From assembly GCA_009760855.2 (NCBI GenBank), contig WPIO01000006.1, positions 2,203,001-2,267,000 on the forward strand: DNA of 64,000 nucleotides, written 5' to 3'. The notes under the pieces were generated by a model, which made no database searches, was not told the DNA's origin, and saw only the letters and a program-made list of their open reading frames with translations. Shown piece after piece: positions 1 to 12,450 of this stretch. Each line of letters opens with the position of its first letter. The first letter of the stretch is position 1. This DNA comes from Cristatella mucedo (taxonomy: Eukaryota > Bryozoa > Phylactolaemata > Cristatellidae). The position numbers and the translations under genes were made by a program.

Positions 1-165
1 GCAGTATTAGGACGCCATTTTGGAATTAGGAAGCAAGTTTGGAATTAAGACACAACGCAGTAGCGGAACCACGATTTTCATTAGGGAGGGGGCAAGACCT
101 GCAAAATTGACCTCGCATCTTTTAACTTTCTTCGGAAGACACTCCTACTCCGATACAGCTTTCTC
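1..165. other. Unassigned edge sequence with a remnant resembling the CAGTGG-type repeat
   Basis: From about 55 to 105 the sequence (GCAGTAGCGGAACCACGATTTT then a G-run) resembles the left ends of the repeats at 47527 and 55111. The rest is unassigned. Confidence 0.35.
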
Positions 166-219
166 TTCGCCCACGTGGTCTTTTTCGCCCACGTGGTCTT
201 TTTCGCCCACGTGGTCTTT
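166..219 (+). repeat. Three tandem copies of an 18-bp unit, each with a CACGTG E-box
   Basis: CACGTG occurs at 172-177, 190-195 and 208-213, exactly 18 bp apart, each in the context TTCGCCCACGTGGTCTTT. The copies are essentially identical. Confidence 0.9.
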
Positions 220-296
220 TTTGCTCCCATGCGCTTTTCGTACGACTCAGTGCGAAACTACTGGCTACTACTAACTAAAACTAAACTAAACTACTG

Positions 297-375
297 CTAC
301 TGGCCACAGGTCTTGCTAACCAGTGGCCATGAGTGTCTTCGTGTTTTCCTGCTAATAGAATGCTGATAGCATAAG
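297..375 (+). repeat. Dispersed repeat, copy 1 (partner at 42863-42940)
   Basis: TGGCCACAGGTCTTGCTAAC and the following GTGGCCATGAGTGTC match the partner copy with scattered substitutions over about 75 bp. Family unknown. Confidence 0.6.
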
Positions 376-1125
376 CGTGCCGTCGATTGCTTTCGTGCGC
401 TCTCCGCTACCGTGCATTCTCTTGCAGCGAGCTGCAGCGAGCACCTTGATTTAGTTATGTTTGGGCGCATAGCAAACATGTTATCATTATTTCTGTTTTT
501 GACTAGCTGCTCATTGTGAAATTTTACACGTCGTTGCAAAGGATAGCAGCAACAGCAGTCTTTGTTTAGCGCCCCAGCGGACCAGTCGCTTTGCTATTTA
601 CTTTGTATTAACGAATTAGCGAGTGTCACCAAAGGGAGGGGTGTTACTAGCCAGCGACGGAGACTGTTTTTTCTGCTTTCACGCGCTTGTATTAGCTTGA
701 TAATATTGTGTGCTTGTGTACGCTTGTCTAAGCGGGAAGCCAAGAATTTCATTAACTATTGGTTACTGGTTCTATTGCAGCGAGTTGTAACGAACCTGAA
801 AGGATATTAAGGTCTTTAACGGTGCTATATACGATACTTATTATTATTATTTTAATCAGTTTTTATTGTTGCTGTACTAATATTATTTGCAGGTTCCTTG
901 GTATAGCTGAAACCAGAATGACCTCAAGGTTGACATCGCACAATAAATTTATCAGAATCAGTTAAGAATGCAGAGGCTCCGGAACTAGCCTTAAAGCTGT
1001 GACGCCTGTATTGACTTTACTGGGTTGGGTGACTGTAAATGTTCATAGCTGAACTACATTGGCCGAGTCGTTAAGAGATAGAACTATGGTTCGTATCTAC
1101 TGCATTATGGATAACAGTAACAATA
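376..1125. other. No recognised feature
   Basis: AT-rich, stop-rich sequence with short TTA runs near 840. No gene or repeat recognised. Confidence 0.5.
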
Positions 1126-1325
1126 ATAATATATTTGCATTACGCCTCAGAGAACTTAATATATTACTAGGGACTAAACATTTTCTGCAAAGGAAGCACG
1201 ATCGAACAGTTAGCGGTAGCATTGTCAATTAAAACAAACACAAAATTCTTAATAGTAATGTGCACAGTTCAGCATGCAAATATGGTTAGTGGCAGCATGC
1301 ACGGTGTCAGCACGCATAAGCACAC
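1126..1325 (-). mobile_element. LINE-A 3' terminal fragment
   Basis: On the minus strand it ends in the LINE-A tail (GTTCTCTGAGG then ATT repeats) preceded by the GTGCTGACACCGTGCATGCTGCC segment seen in every LINE-A copy. It lies directly next to the tail of the next copy, in the same orientation. Confidence 0.7.
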
Positions 1326-1328
1326 AAA

Positions 1329-2112
1329 AAAGAATAATAATAATAATACACTTGATAAAGCGCCCCCAGAGAACTTAATCTCTTTCTAGGCGCTTTACAT
1401 TTGCTGAAAGTGAAATGCAATTGAATGGTAAGTAAAATCATGCTTGAAAAACAAACACAGTGAATAATATGGTTAGGGGTGACATGCACAGGGTCAGCAT
1501 GCAAATGTGGTTAGTGGCAGCATGCACAGTGTCAGCACGCATAAGCACGTCAAGGACGAATCACAGGGACCCACTTAATGCTGTCCTAAAGAGGTGTGTT
1601 TTTAGGTTCCTTTTAAATGTGGTCAGGTCAGGGGATGTTCTGACTCAGGTCGGGAGGGTGTTCCAGGCTGTGGGAGCATACGAACTAAATGCACGGTCTC
1701 CAAAGGATTTGAGGTTTGTACGAGGTATTTGTAGACTGTTGGATTACGAAAAGCGGGTGGTACGATGCTTGGCCTGATGGGGTTGTATATCTGAGAGATA
1801 GGCTGGAGCCATAGAATGAAGGGACCTAAAAGTGAGCGACAAAACCTTGAAGTCAATCCGTTGCTTGACTGGTAGCCAGTGCAGGTCAGCGGGAAGTGGT
1901 GTAATGTGGCAACTGCGATGCTCACGACAGACAAGCCTAGCTGCAGAGTTTTGCACCAGCTGCAATCGCCTGATCGCACATGCTGGTAGGCTAGTGAGCA
2001 GTGAATGTAGAAGTCGAGACGGAATGTCACGAATGCATGGACCAACTTGGACGTGGTATCTTTATCTAAACAAGCCCGAATTGCAGCAATGTTATGGAGC
2101 TGAAAATAAGCA
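1329..2112 (-). mobile_element. LINE-A copy A, downstream part (RT C-terminus to 3' end)
   Basis: CR1/L2-type non-LTR retrotransposon relic. The minus-strand translation shows the family's RT C-terminal signature: LQLVQNSAARLVCRE, then HWLPVKQRIDFKVLSLTFRS, then APAYLSD. The 3' end carries a TAGGCGCTTT-type tail and ATT repeats. The frame is broken by a TAA directly after the residues RFS. Its upstream continuation lies at 2738-2900; copy B separates the two parts. Confidence 0.85.
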
Positions 2113-2735
2113 GATCTGCCGTGAGCGTCGCAGTTGCCACATTACTCCACTTCTCGCCGACCTGCACTGGCTACCAGTCAAGCAACGGATTGACTTCAAG
2201 GTTTTGTCGCTCACTTTTAGGTCCCTTCATTCTATGGCTCCAGCCTATCTCTCAGATATACAACTCCATCAGGCCAAGCATCGTACCACCCGCTTTTCGT
2301 AATCCAACAGTCTACAAATACCTCGTACAAACCTCAAATCCTTTGGAGACCGTGCATTTAGTTCGTATGCTCCCAAAGCCTGGAACACCCTCCCGACCTG
2401 AGTCAGAACATCCCCTGACCTGACCACATTTAAAAAGAACCTAAAAACACACCTCTTTAGGACAGCATTAAGTGGGTCCCTGTGATTCGTCCTTGATGTG
2501 CTTATGCGTGCTGACACTGTGCATGCTGCCACTAACCACATTTGCATGCTGACCCTGTGCATGTTACCCCTAACCATATTATTCATTTCGTTTGTTTTTC
2601 AAGCATGATTTTACTTACCATTCAGTTGCATTTCACTTTACAGCAAATGTAAAGCGCCTAGAGAGAGATTAAGTTATCTGAGGGCGCTTTATCAAGTGAT
2701 TTATAATAATAATTATTATTATTATTATTATTATG
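2113..2735 (+). mobile_element. LINE-A copy B, 5'-truncated, inserted head-on into copy A
   Basis: Plus-strand RT C-terminus (CHITPLLADLHWLPVKQRID) followed by the same 3' end and ATT tail. It is almost identical to copy A in reverse complement: the 105-residue antisense translation differs at 4 places. It shares the same TAA after RFS. It splits copy A between GGAGCTGAAAATAAGCAG and TTGACTGTGGTGCTGATG. Confidence 0.85.
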
Positions 2736-2737
2736 TT

Positions 2738-2900
2738 TTGACTGTGGTGCTGATGATGGTCGTCTAACGAGAGGTCGCTTTGGAATATGACACCTAGATT
2801 TCGAGCTGATGCAACAGGAGATATGTTGGCAGAGCCAATTTTGAGTCAGCCTTTCCAATCTCTGAATCACAGTGGGTTTTCTCATAACTAGTATTCTCTC
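2738..2900 (-). mobile_element. LINE-A copy A, upstream part
   Basis: Continues copy A beyond the inserted copy B. TTGACTGTGGTGCTGATGAT and the following GGTCGTCTAACGAGAGGTC match the same region of the copy at 3030-3660. Confidence 0.75.
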
Positions 2901-3027
2901 CGTCTAATCTCCTTTCTCTTTTTCTTCTCTTTAATCTCTCTCTCTCTCTCACTCTAATCTCTCTCTCGTCACTTTCCTCGCTCTAATCTCTCGCTCATCG
3001 CGTCACTCTTCTCTCTAATATGTCTCT
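2901..3027 (+). repeat. TC-rich low-complexity stretch
   Basis: Interrupted TCTC and TCTAATCTC units; simple sequence. Confidence 0.8.
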
Positions 3028-3665
3028 GGAATCACACGGACCTTCTAAATGCTGCGACATATAAAGGCGTTTTTAGCTTCTTTGTAAATGTGGTCAAGTC
3101 AGGAGATGTCGCGACGCAAGTAGGAACGGAGTTCCAGGCTCTAGGAGCATGCGAATTAATGGCGCGATCTCCAAAGGATTCGAGGTTCGTACGAGGTATA
3201 GGTAAACGACTAGATTCAGAATAGCGAGTGGTCCGATGCTTAGCCAGGTGGGGAGTAGATCTGATAGTTAGGTTGGAACCAAAGAAGGAAGGCAGCTAAA
3301 CGGGAGTGACAGAACTTAAAAGTCGATATGCTGCTTTCCTGGGAGCCAGTGCAGATCGGCAGTAAGGTGTATGACGTGGCAACTGTGACGCTCACGACAG
3401 ACAAGCCTAGCAGCAGAGTTTTGCATCAACTTTAAGCACCTGATTGCAAACGCTGGTAGACCAGCAAGCAGTGAGTTGCAAAAGTCAAGGCCAGATTTGA
3501 AAAATCCTTGGACCAATTTAGATTTAGTATCCCTGCCTAAGCAAGCACGAATTTTGACAATGTTATGTAGCTAAAAGCAGGCAGACTTGACTGTGGAGCC
3601 GATGTGGTCGTCTAACGAAAGGTCACTTTTGAAAACGACACTCCGGAAAACTAAAATCTGTGGTT
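3028..3665 (-). mobile_element. LINE-A copy C, diverged, tail missing
   Basis: The minus-strand translation gives DFCNSLLAGLPAFAIRCLKL, then QNSAARLVCRERHSC and DLHWLPGKQHIDF, the RT C-terminal region. It carries many stops and lacks the terminal ATT tail. Confidence 0.8.
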
Positions 3666-3714
3666 TCGCTTGCCACCGAGCATGAAAGTTGCCCGCTCTT
3701 TGACTTAACTTACG

Positions 3715-3870
3715 TCCTGTGTATCCGTCTGTAACTCCACAAAGCCGCAAAGACAAAGTAGGTATGTAGTAGTACGCAGGAGAATTTTCTACAGCTCACT
3801 CAAAGCCTACGCGGCCTTTGGTACGCATTCGGTAGCCGAAAAACTTCATCTCGGCGAGGATTGTATTCTC
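3715..3870 (-). mobile_element. LINE-B 3' tail fragment
   Basis: GTCTGTAACTCCACAAAGCC, then GGCCTTTGGTACGCATTCGG and ACTTCATCTC match the 3' part of the LINE-B copies at 15905, 33440 and (reverse strand) 62760-62920. Confidence 0.65.
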
Positions 3871-3961
3871 ACGAGCACTATTTTGCAGCAATTTTCGACA
3901 AGGGGAGGGGCGCCATTTGTAGCTTTGTCCTCGGGCGCCGAAAGGTCTCACTACGCCTCTG

Positions 3962-4496
3962 CAGGCTGTTCAACATGGTCGTTAGCGTATGTTTATATTT
4001 ACGTTAAATAAACAAGTTTTAGTTTTCTTTTTAGACAGGAGCTAAGGATTTTGGGTTAATTCTGCAACGGTTGCATGTTTTGGGGCTTACGGCTTATGGT
4101 TTACTGGTTAGATTTGGTAATTTTGGGTCTGAGCTTTTGAATTTCGACTGCAGGCCTGAGGGTGTAGGATCTGCAGTACCCCGAAAGCGTACTACGTCGG
4201 CAGAAGTCAAGGTAGAAGAACAGCGGACCCAATAATACACTCTTTGGCATTCTTTGGGCCAAGATCGGCCGTGACGGTCGGGAGCTTTCTCGCGGCTTCA
4301 TTTGTACGTTAACATACTGTCTACCATATTGTCGACTCAATTTTTTCTGTTCGCGTCTGCCCGCACAAACTCAACAGGGTGGGCGTAGGGTTTAGTGCTT
4401 AGGTATTAAACAGAAACTGTAAATAGAAAAATAGCTATAAACGTATTTATATAACGTAAATACAAACGTACGCTGCCGACCGTGTTGAACAACCTG
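3962..4496. mobile_element. 535-bp element with 52-bp imperfect terminal inverted repeats (MITE-like)
   Basis: The left end (3962-4013), starting CAGGCTGTTCAACATGGTCG, matches the reverse complement of the right end (from 4496), CAGGTTGTTCAACACGGTCG, at about 85% over 52 bp. No convincing target duplication and no transposase were found, so the superfamily is unassigned. Confidence 0.65.
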
Positions 4497-5825
4497 CTGT
4501 GAGCACTGCGCCCGCAGCAGATCTAACACCGTTGCCGCAGGAACGAACGGCGCCCCATTAGCCGCTCATCAGACCCTCTGCAGAGCGCCGCCTGGCGGTC
4601 GGAGGGTCCCTTGCTGGCGGAGCCAAGCAGGCGGAGCTAAGCGGCAGCGACTGCTATCACGCTGCTGCGCAGAGTCGCCGCGGCTTTGCGCGGCGACTCT
4701 GCGTGTCGCGTCGTGGCGGGCCGGCGTAATTTTTAATGCCAGTCACCTCTACGGGCAACCGAAGAGCGCGAATATGCTCGCGAAGACCTCGCGAAGCAGC
4801 GCATTGCCTGCAGCATTAGGACGGTACCCCGGCGCTACGCAACCGCGCTCGTTGCCCGGTGCTCCGCCTTCGAGTTGCCGAATTCGCTCCGAAACCGCTC
4901 GCTAGCTGTCTCGCCAGAGCGGGGGATAGGCCCGTATCGCTACAGTTAGCGTACGCTCACTAGGAATCTCTCTTAAGAGTACAGGCCTAACCTGGACAAA
5001 GCCCTTGTCGCTCTGCCGTGAACCGGGCTCTGTCGGCTGCCGCTGACTGCGAAAGCTGCCCGGCGACTAAAACAAAAGAGCGAACCGCTCCGCGAGCTTT
5101 TCCGCGGCCTCATTTCAGTTTGCGATTCGACTCTCAGAGTACTCTTCGGCACCCCAAGCGGTAGCCATTGTCGCGCCTAATTTTTCCCAAGGCGAAAATG
5201 AGAATAAGTCGCGAAGACAGCCGTCGGCGATAAGCAGCCAGCCGCAAGGTCGAGAGAGCGCGAGCATCGATGGGTCGAAGGTCAGCTGTTGCTGCTACCG
5301 GACGTGTCGGCGGCAGAGGCAGGCAGGCTATGGTTATCGGGAGGATGACGGTCTCGCTTAGCACACCCCCACGAGCACGCACGCACGCACGTACACTCGA
5401 ACTCGCAAACAGCCGATGGTGGCCCGACGGGGTGTTTGCGGATGCTGGCTCGTTGGGACCGCGGCGGCGGCGGCGGTTATGTCCGAGCCGACCCAAATCT
5501 CAGCTTCGTCGACGGCCATCTTTCCAGCTAGTTAGCTGGCAGGTCGTCGCTCGCTTCCGAACACGTCGGGATGTGCTGGCTCGGGCCAGGTCTAGAGCTG
5601 GCTCACTAGAATCGCTCGGCTCAGCGAGCGTCGTTCTCATCTCTCCGCTCGGTTTTTGCCAACGTCAGTCGTCGCTGCTGTAGCGTGGTAGCGAAGTAGC
5701 TGCAGCGTACACACCCGGCTTGCACGAGGGCTACATTTTCCAGGGCGGAACCGGTATCGAGTGGAAGCGGTTGTGCAAGTTTCAAGCTGCAACCGACTGC
5801 TCAGGCTCAGCAGATCGAATAATTG
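4497..5825. other. GC-rich island, no gene recognised
   Basis: CpG-rich sequence with open frames on both strands, but no domain or splice-framed exon that I recognise. It could be a promoter/first-exon island of a gene lying elsewhere. Confidence 0.45.
4668..4703. repeat. Perfect 15-bp inverted repeat, 6-nt loop
   Basis: CGCAGAGTCGCCGCG (4668-4682) is exactly complementary to CGCGGCGACTCTGCG (4689-4703). Confidence 0.9.
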
Positions 5826-6233
<408 letters not shown>

Positions 6234-7729
6234 CTCCACGGCCGGCTTTAAGCATCTCTTCAACGGGCTATTTTAGCCACCCGGTGGGGACAAGTCACGG
6301 ACAATGCTGCCGGTCATGGCTGGGCCCGAAGTGTTGGGTTTCGAGAGTGCCATAGGCCTGGCAGCTTGCCAGGCTTGGGACCTTTCAGCCAGACGCGCTC
6401 CTGCTCAGACTGGCGGCTGAAACCCGAGTCAAAAACTTGGACAATGCTCTACCCTTCAACGGCGATGAGGGCAGCTCAGTCGGCCACTGTGCCAGCATCA
6501 TGAGGGGCAAGACCTCTGCTGGGCAAGGAGCTTGAGCCTGAGAGCAGAGGCAGTTTTCGTTGCCATCAGCCTCGTCAAGGATCATTTTTAAACAGAACGC
6601 CGCTAAGCAGCTATTTCCAGGCGCCCGCACATCAGAAACATACCCGTTTCATGACATCAAAAACATGCCAGTGGCCGGCGTCAGTATCCACTCCGAAGCA
6701 GCCGGGAAAGCTAATTATCTGACGATCGTGAGCGACTTGACGGGCGTTAGGCTTGACCTAGCCCTGATCTGCGATATTAGACAGTGCTGCCCTGCTCGCA
6801 TCCATATATCGCGTCCGCTACCTAGAGCAGCTATGTTGCACATCAGAGAACCGTGGGCCTTAACGCGGCTTGCTTGGCTGCGTGCCCACTGGCTGGCTGC
6901 CCCTTGGTTTGCTTGTTGCTCTCCACGAGTCTGGCTAACGGGGTAATTATTCGCACGGGCGGCGAGGTCACGAGGTCACCTAATCTCACGTGCCACCCTG
7001 CGGCCGGCTGATGGCATTCCCGGAGCAGCCGCACAAGCTTCAAGCTGCCGTCCGTCGTGCCTCAAGATGGCACTTCCGGCCTCTTGATCAGAGTCAGCTA
7101 ACCAGAAAAATCCTGCTGCCAACTGAATTCGAATCAGGAGCTTCGTGTATCCAGAATCGGCACCTTTTTCTGACTACTTGGCCACGCAGACGGCCGGCCG
7201 GCAGCTTAGGCATTTCACTGCCACTGCCACCACCCCTATATGCATGCCAATCCACGACTCGTAGGTAGCAGCAACTGCCTCTGGCTTCAATAGGGCAGCC
7301 TGACTGTGCTGAAGTGACTGCCAGCAAATGCCAGATAGACTTGAACTTCGGTTAGGCACGTCTTGGCAAATGATTGGTCGCAGTAGCTCTGCCAGATTAC
7401 CGGCCACGAATCCAGTGGAGTCAGCCACTGATCAGGTTCTGCACAGTCGAAGGCTCCCGAGAAATTTACGATGAGCTCACAGCCCTGGGCAGCGGTGCAA
7501 GCAGCTGCTATGAAGAAATGCACGTTGCCGGACTGGGGGAGGCTGGGCCAGATGCCCAGCATTAGTCAGCTACCAGCAGAAGCAGGACTACCCGTGGGCA
7601 GAAAGTCTGGAGCTAAAAGGCTGCCGAGCAAGAAGACCTACTGCTGCGACTACTCATACCGGCTACTTCCTCCTACAAAGCACATTCCTTTCTCCTGTCA
7701 GGTGGCAATAGGTATTCTCCTCATCCCCC
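6234..7729. other. No recognised feature
   Basis: Mixed-composition sequence. Open frames are short and overlap on both strands, with no recognisable domain, splice structure or repeat. Confidence 0.5.
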
Positions 7730-8310
<581 letters not shown>

Positions 8311-9647
8311 CCACTCTCTGTTGCTAGAGCTACTGCACCAGGTGGCACAGGTTGGAACCACCAACCGCATGCTGGAGCAGTATGCAATTCAAGCTTCGTT
8401 GTTACTTTTCTGTCGATGATGACGATCTAGCTTCCGTATTGCTAAAAAATGCAATGACGTTCTTTCAAGCGACTTACGCTTGGATGGAATACCACTGAGA
8501 TTATCAGGACGTGGGGACCATCCTCTTTAGGACCTGCTACCTTGGAAGTCATCTCTCAGACACGTAATCGAATCCTGTCTGCTTTTAAGGGTGCAGGCTT
8601 CGCATCCTGTGCTGGGTCTTGGGGACTTGTGGTTTCCCCTAGTGCTACTATACGTATATTTTTCTCCATAGATCGAAGGACAGGCAGCAGTTAGGCACCT
8701 TGGCCACCCGATGAAAACTTGTAGCAGCCATCTGTGCAGTCATGACTCAGTCATATCCAATGAGATGAATGATATGGGGAAGCTTGTCCTCAGCTGAAGC
8801 TCAGAATGAACCCCATGAACCATGCATGACCCATGCCGTGCCAGACTTATCCCTCATTCACAGCGAAAAGTACTGCCATTTACAAGTCAATCAATCTCAC
8901 TAATATCTACTTAAAAACTGGCATTCTCACTCTTAACTACTAGGGCCAACGAGGCTTAGTTCCTTCACACACCTGCTCAAGAGGACACGGATGCTTCACT
9001 GCTGCAGTGGCCGTGTCCTCGGGTGCTCTCAGGATGAGACATTAACCTCGGTCCCCTCGATTTTACATCGATACTGCTGGCTCTTCAGGTCCGTGGACTG
9101 TGGACCAAAGTGGCAGTACAAGTCCTAAGCGACAGCGACATCTCAGTAGGTCCTTGCACTATTGCTCGGGTCGTTCGTTTGCTTTCGTTCCCTCTTTGGC
9201 TGCAACCTACCACATCTGGCACGTCCAGTTCGGCTGCTAAGTTCTTCCTCGTGCTAAGCCGCTTCTACCGTTCCTTGCTCGTCCTGCCACCCTGAAGCCA
9301 CGAGGCCCAAAGTGGGTGCTTGAGCTTGATAGCCCGTATGATTGGAGAACGCTTTTCGTAGCTTTCGACTAGAGTCTGTCGTAACCAATCTAGGAAGGGC
9401 TTACATTTAGATGAACCGCGCATTGTCTATTGAACGACTCTCTCGACTGGCAGTTGCTGACAGGTCAGAGACGGAGATCGGAGTGCCCGGCATCAGCTGC
9501 CGGCCAGCTGGGCCGGTCCCGCTCGGCGACAGGACTTGGGAGGCACAGTACCAGCAGCGCCTGCAGCGACTGATGAGCAGCGTGAGCAGCGAGCTGACGA
9601 CGGCCCCTTTCGATTTCAAGCTCAGAGTGGATGGACAGATCGGACCT
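8311..9647. other. No recognised feature
   Basis: No gene, repeat or element recognised on either strand. Confidence 0.5.
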
Positions 9648-10220
9648 TCTCTCTGTCTCCGTCTCGCGGTCTCTTTCTCTCCCCTTTGCTCTCTGTCTCT
9701 GTCTTGCTGTCCCTCTCTCTTTTTTTGCTCTCTGTCTCTCTGTCTCTCTGTCTCTTCGTCTCTTCGTCTCTCCGTCTCTCCGTCTCTCCGTCTCTCCGTC
9801 TCTCCATCTCTCCGTCTCTCCATCTCTCCGTCTCTCCGTCTCTCTGTCTCTCCGTCTCTCTGTCTCTCTGTCTCTCTGTCTCTCTGTCTCTGTCTCTCTG
9901 TCTCTCTGTCTCTCTGTCTCTCTGTCTCTCTGTCTCTCTGTCTCTCTGTCTCTCTGTCTCTCTGTCTCTCTGTCTCTCTGTCTCTCTGTCTCTCTGTCTC
10001 TCTGTCTCTCCGTCTCTCCGTCTCTCCGTCTCTCCATCTCTCCATCTCTCCGTCTCTCTGTCTCTCCGTCTCTCTGTCTCTCTGTCTCTCTCTGTCTCTC
10101 TGTCTCTCTCTGTCTCTCTGTCTCTCTCTGTCTCTCTGTCTCTCTCTGTCTCTCTGTCTCTCTCTGTCTCTCTGTCTCTCTGTCTCTCTGTCTCTCTCTC
10201 TCTCTCTGTCTCTCTGTCTC

Positions 10221-10272
<52 letters not shown>

Positions 10273-10499
10273 CTCCCCTCTGTCTGTCTCTGTCTCGCTG
10301 TCTCTCTCTCTTTTGCTCTCTCTCTCTCTCTCCCTCTCTCTCCCTCTCTCTCTCTGTTTCTCTCTCTATGTCTCTCTGTCTCTCTCTGCCTCTGTTTCTC
10401 TGTCTCTCTCTGTCTCTCTCTGCCTCTCTCTGTCTCTTTCTGCCTCTCTCTGTCTCTCTCTCTCTCTCTCTCTGTCTCTTTCTCTGTCTCTCTGTCTCT

Positions 10500-10537
<38 letters not shown>
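9648..10537 (+). repeat. 0.9-kb TC-type array with 8-bp period variants
   Basis: Long blocks of TGTCTCTC and CGTCTCTC units, then TCTCTCTG and pure TC. Variant units are clustered, which suggests local expansion. Open frames across it are repeat artefacts. Confidence 0.97.
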
Positions 10538-12134
10538 CCTTACCGGCTGATGCTTCGGAGGCAGGCAGGCCACCTTATACAGTTGCTACGGTAGGAACTG
10601 CTGACTGTGCGTTTAGCTTTGCCTGGCTTGCATCAGCAGGCGCTAGTGCCACCGGTTTCAGACCGATGGCAGCTAGTGACAGCTGCCATCACCGACCGAC
10701 CGGCAGGCCTGTCGTGTGCGGCATTGCACAGCCGTCACGAGAGAAGCAATGGGCTGCCTCCCCTGCTTCCTCTGCGCTCTCCGCCATCAGAGCTGGTGCA
10801 TGCCCGGACTTTGATCAGCACGTGCTTGAAGGTGGCCAGTAGTATCTTCTTTTTTCCACTAACGATCTGTATCTTTGCTTTTCGGTGGCAGATAAGAGCA
10901 GCCTGGCAAGGGGCAGTGTTGTTGTCACACACACACGGGTCTCACTGTGTGTTGACGTGGAGCGACTTCGACGACCCCATCTCTGCATGCTCGTGGATGC
11001 ATTCCTGGAGCTCGTGGCCTAGTCACTCTCTTTCATTGGCCACTCTCGCATGCCTGCTCATTGGGAAGCAAATTTCGTCGTGCCAGCGAGATGATAGCGG
11101 TTGTCACTTTGCGGGTGGGATGGGTGAGTGTGTGAATGGGGGCGCAGCAAGCGTTGGAGCCGGAGAGGGAGGGAGGGAACCGGATAGGAATCACACATGG
11201 AAACGATCCCGAAAGCTTGCATACTGCCATTGGCCAATCCTGGCTGCTCCAGTTATCCATCTGAGCTCACAGGGGTGAAGTGACATCATAACGTTCTTAG
11301 GGCCTAACCTGTTCTGCACCTGACAGCAGCAGCAGTTGCAGCATGCAGATGTTGATGGCAGATGCTGCCGAATTCTGTTTAGACGAGAGTCTCGGCAGGC
11401 TCTCAGTCATTGCTGCCCTGGGGTGCATGCCATCAGATCAGGTTCTTGGTTCTGCTGGCTGGCACCCTCCGTTATGGCCAAAGTGCTCCTATCACTCGGT
11501 CACATCACCTAGTTTGCTCTGAGGTGTGGCTACTACTAGCCGACTGCAACCCGTGCACTTCCAGAGTCAGCAGGACTAGCCTCAGCCTTGTGGGGGGGAG
11601 GGCGAGATCAGCAGAGCCGAAGCACACGTTCACGCACGAAGTGACTGCATCCTTGCTGGCTCGTGGTGCCACCCAGCTAGACAGACAGACAGCCGGGGAG
11701 CGAGAGAGGGGCAGACAGAACGCAGGCCTCGGCGTTGCTCTCTACTTGGTTCCATTTCCAAAGTGCCTCAAGTTACTGACCTCGATCTAATGACTAACCG
11801 CAGCTCCAGGGGGCTGGTGCCTTCACGGTTCTTTTGCCAGGTTTAGTTATTCCAAACCGATCTCGTTGCTTAAGGGTAGCTGTAGACACTCAACTTGAAG
11901 CTGTCACGTGTGCAGACCAGGTGATATGTCAGTCATGCAGCATGCACTATGGAATCAGGAGCATGCCGAGCTTATCCCAAAGTCTTTGCTCGCCCTTCTC
12001 GGAAGGATGTAGTCGCAATTGCAGTGGCTACAGCTGGCTTGCCGGCATTAGTGTCATCCAAGCAAGCAGCTCACGGGGGGGGGGTGTGAGGGCGATTACT
12101 AGACGTTGCCGTCTGACATGACAGACATCGCGGC
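10538..12134. other. No recognised feature
   Basis: Unique-looking sequence with a short CACA run near 10928 and a G-run near 12076. No gene recognised. Confidence 0.5.
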
Positions 12135-12411
12135 CTCTAATAATAACAGCACATGTCTACAGTGCCCTCAGAGAACTACATCTATTTCAAGGTACTTTAC
12201 ATGTACTGTAAAGGAAGCATGTCACTGTAGTTATGTATAGCTTGCACGGTGTCGGCATGCATAAGTACACAAAATACAAGTCACAAGGATCCAGCAAATG
12301 CTTTGAGGAGCAGGTGCGGTCTAAGCTTCTTTATAAATAACGTCCAGTGATGGGATGTTGTGACAGCAGCCAAGAGCCAGTTTCAGGCTTTAAGAGCACA
12401 CGAACCTAAGG
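12135..12411 (-). mobile_element. LINE-A copy D, 3' end
   Basis: TAATAATAA, then GCCCTCAGAGAAC and TGCATAAGTACACAAAATAC are the minus-strand tail. It continues at 13113 after the inserted SINE-2: the sequence breaks at CACGAACCTAAG and resumes at GCACGCTCTCCAAAG. Confidence 0.75.
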
Positions 12412-12450
12412 CCGAGCTCGTTTGGCCCAGTGATTAAGGGGGTAGCCTAT

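Noticed and set aside
1460-2586. Antisense open frames of 105-156 codons in the LINE-A pair
   Set aside because: They are shadows of the LINE RT C-terminus and 3' end on the opposite strand.
9407-10842. Open frames up to about 400 codons over the TC array on both strands
   Set aside because: Repeat artefacts; the same array is open in all frames.
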